DNA from: Xylocopa sonorina | Taxonomy: Eukaryota > Arthropoda > Insecta > Hymenoptera > Apidae | Reading direction: 5' to 3' | Length of the DNA: 64,000 nucleotides | Assembly (NCBI RefSeq): GCF_050948175.1 | Contig: NC_135199.1 | Coordinates: 12,032,501 to 12,096,500 of the forward strand | In this document: positions 63,416 through 64,000 of the stretch, piece by piece | How positions within the stretch are numbered: the stretch's first letter is position 1 | Layout: every line of letters starts with the position of its first letter | Notes under the pieces: model-generated | What the model saw: only the letters and a program-made list of their open reading frames with translations | Databases searched by the model: none | What the model was told of the DNA's origin: nothing | Program-made: the position numbers and the translations under genes

Positions 63416-64000
63416 GCTCCTTCGCTCCATCGGGTTTGCCCCACGTCCCTTTACCATCTTTCTTCCACTAACGCCCGTTCTACCCACCCGTTGCTATTCT
63501 TGCCGGTCTCTTTCACCCCCGTTCGAGAAGGGCTGGCTGAGAAAGCTCCGGGTGAGAGTCGGAGGACGGCTGGTGGTACGCGCCACGGCCTAGGAAAGAA
63601 CGAAGGAAGGAGAGCGTACGGTGCGGCGCTGCGCCACAGCTGGAGAGCATTAGTCAACTTGTAATTAATAAGTTATGTAGAACCGCGTCGCTAACGAACA
63701 GCACCGCGACGCAGAGGCGTTGTTATCTCTCTTTCGGGCCGGGAAGAAAGACCGGCAGAGATCGCTTTTCACCGCGCGACGACGGAAGCCTCCGGGATCG
63801 TAAATACACCAGCGGTAAACCCTTGTAACGTGAATAAACCGGGGGTGCTCGCACGGAAATAAGCGACACCAAGAACGATACATGACTCGAGCAGCTTGTA
63901 CCGTGCCCCTTCCTACCAATCATCAACGCTTTCCTCCTAGATTTACTTCCCTCTGCCCGACGAACGTTTCCCTTATTCCATCTCGCTCTGGTAGCCGCGC

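Overview
The window is eukaryotic, GC-rich and CpG-rich non-coding DNA from an insect Hox complex. It holds one gene I can recognise with certainty: the homeobox-containing last coding exon of Ultrabithorax (Ubx), on the minus strand at 58746-59062. The homeodomain, the UbdA peptide after it and the Gln/Ala-rich tail are all readable, and the exon starts at a canonical splice acceptor in the phase expected for Ubx. The high CpG content, the many simple repeats and the Ubx sequence would fit a hymenopteran, perhaps a bee. That assignment is inference; no taxon-specific marker is visible.

Layout. From 59063 to 64000 lies part of the large Ubx intron; the upstream exons, which in Ubx carry the start codon and the YPWM motif, are outside the window. 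Because Ubx is read leftwards, positions 1 to about 58380 are its 3' side. By conserved Hox order this is the stretch between Ubx and Antp. I see no other protein-coding gene there. The long open frames (for example 3935-4699, 9872-10510, 30610-31314, 41505-42170) are composition artefacts of GC-rich or pyrimidine-rich sequence.

The Ubx 3' end looks more complex than a single exon. A consensus 5' splice site lies 92 bases after the stop codon. It is followed on the transcribed strand by 266 bases without any AG, ending in TTTCTAG. No AATAAA is found on that strand for about 4.2 kb. Further away, at about 38.04-40.01 kb, there is an AT-richer block that resembles a terminal exon or 3' UTR on the same strand: acceptor with a pyrimidine tract, a consensus donor just upstream, AATAAA plus U-rich downstream element, and one 8-mer seed match each for miR-iab-4-5p and miR-iab-8-5p, known regulators of Ubx in Drosophila. 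This is a testable hypothesis, not an established exon.

A compact AT-richer island at 44.86-46.36 kb differs from its surroundings. It contains two G-rich tandem arrays, a Pol III B-box/tRNA-like remnant and a 558-bp element with piggyBac-type inverted termini and TTAA-type flanks. The rest of the intergenic DNA holds (CT)n/(GA)n, (GC)n and other simple repeats and a recurring Exd/Hox-type decamer TGATTTATCG. Nothing here amounts to a wholly new multi-gene system; the most interesting leads are the split Ubx 3' UTR and the insertion island.
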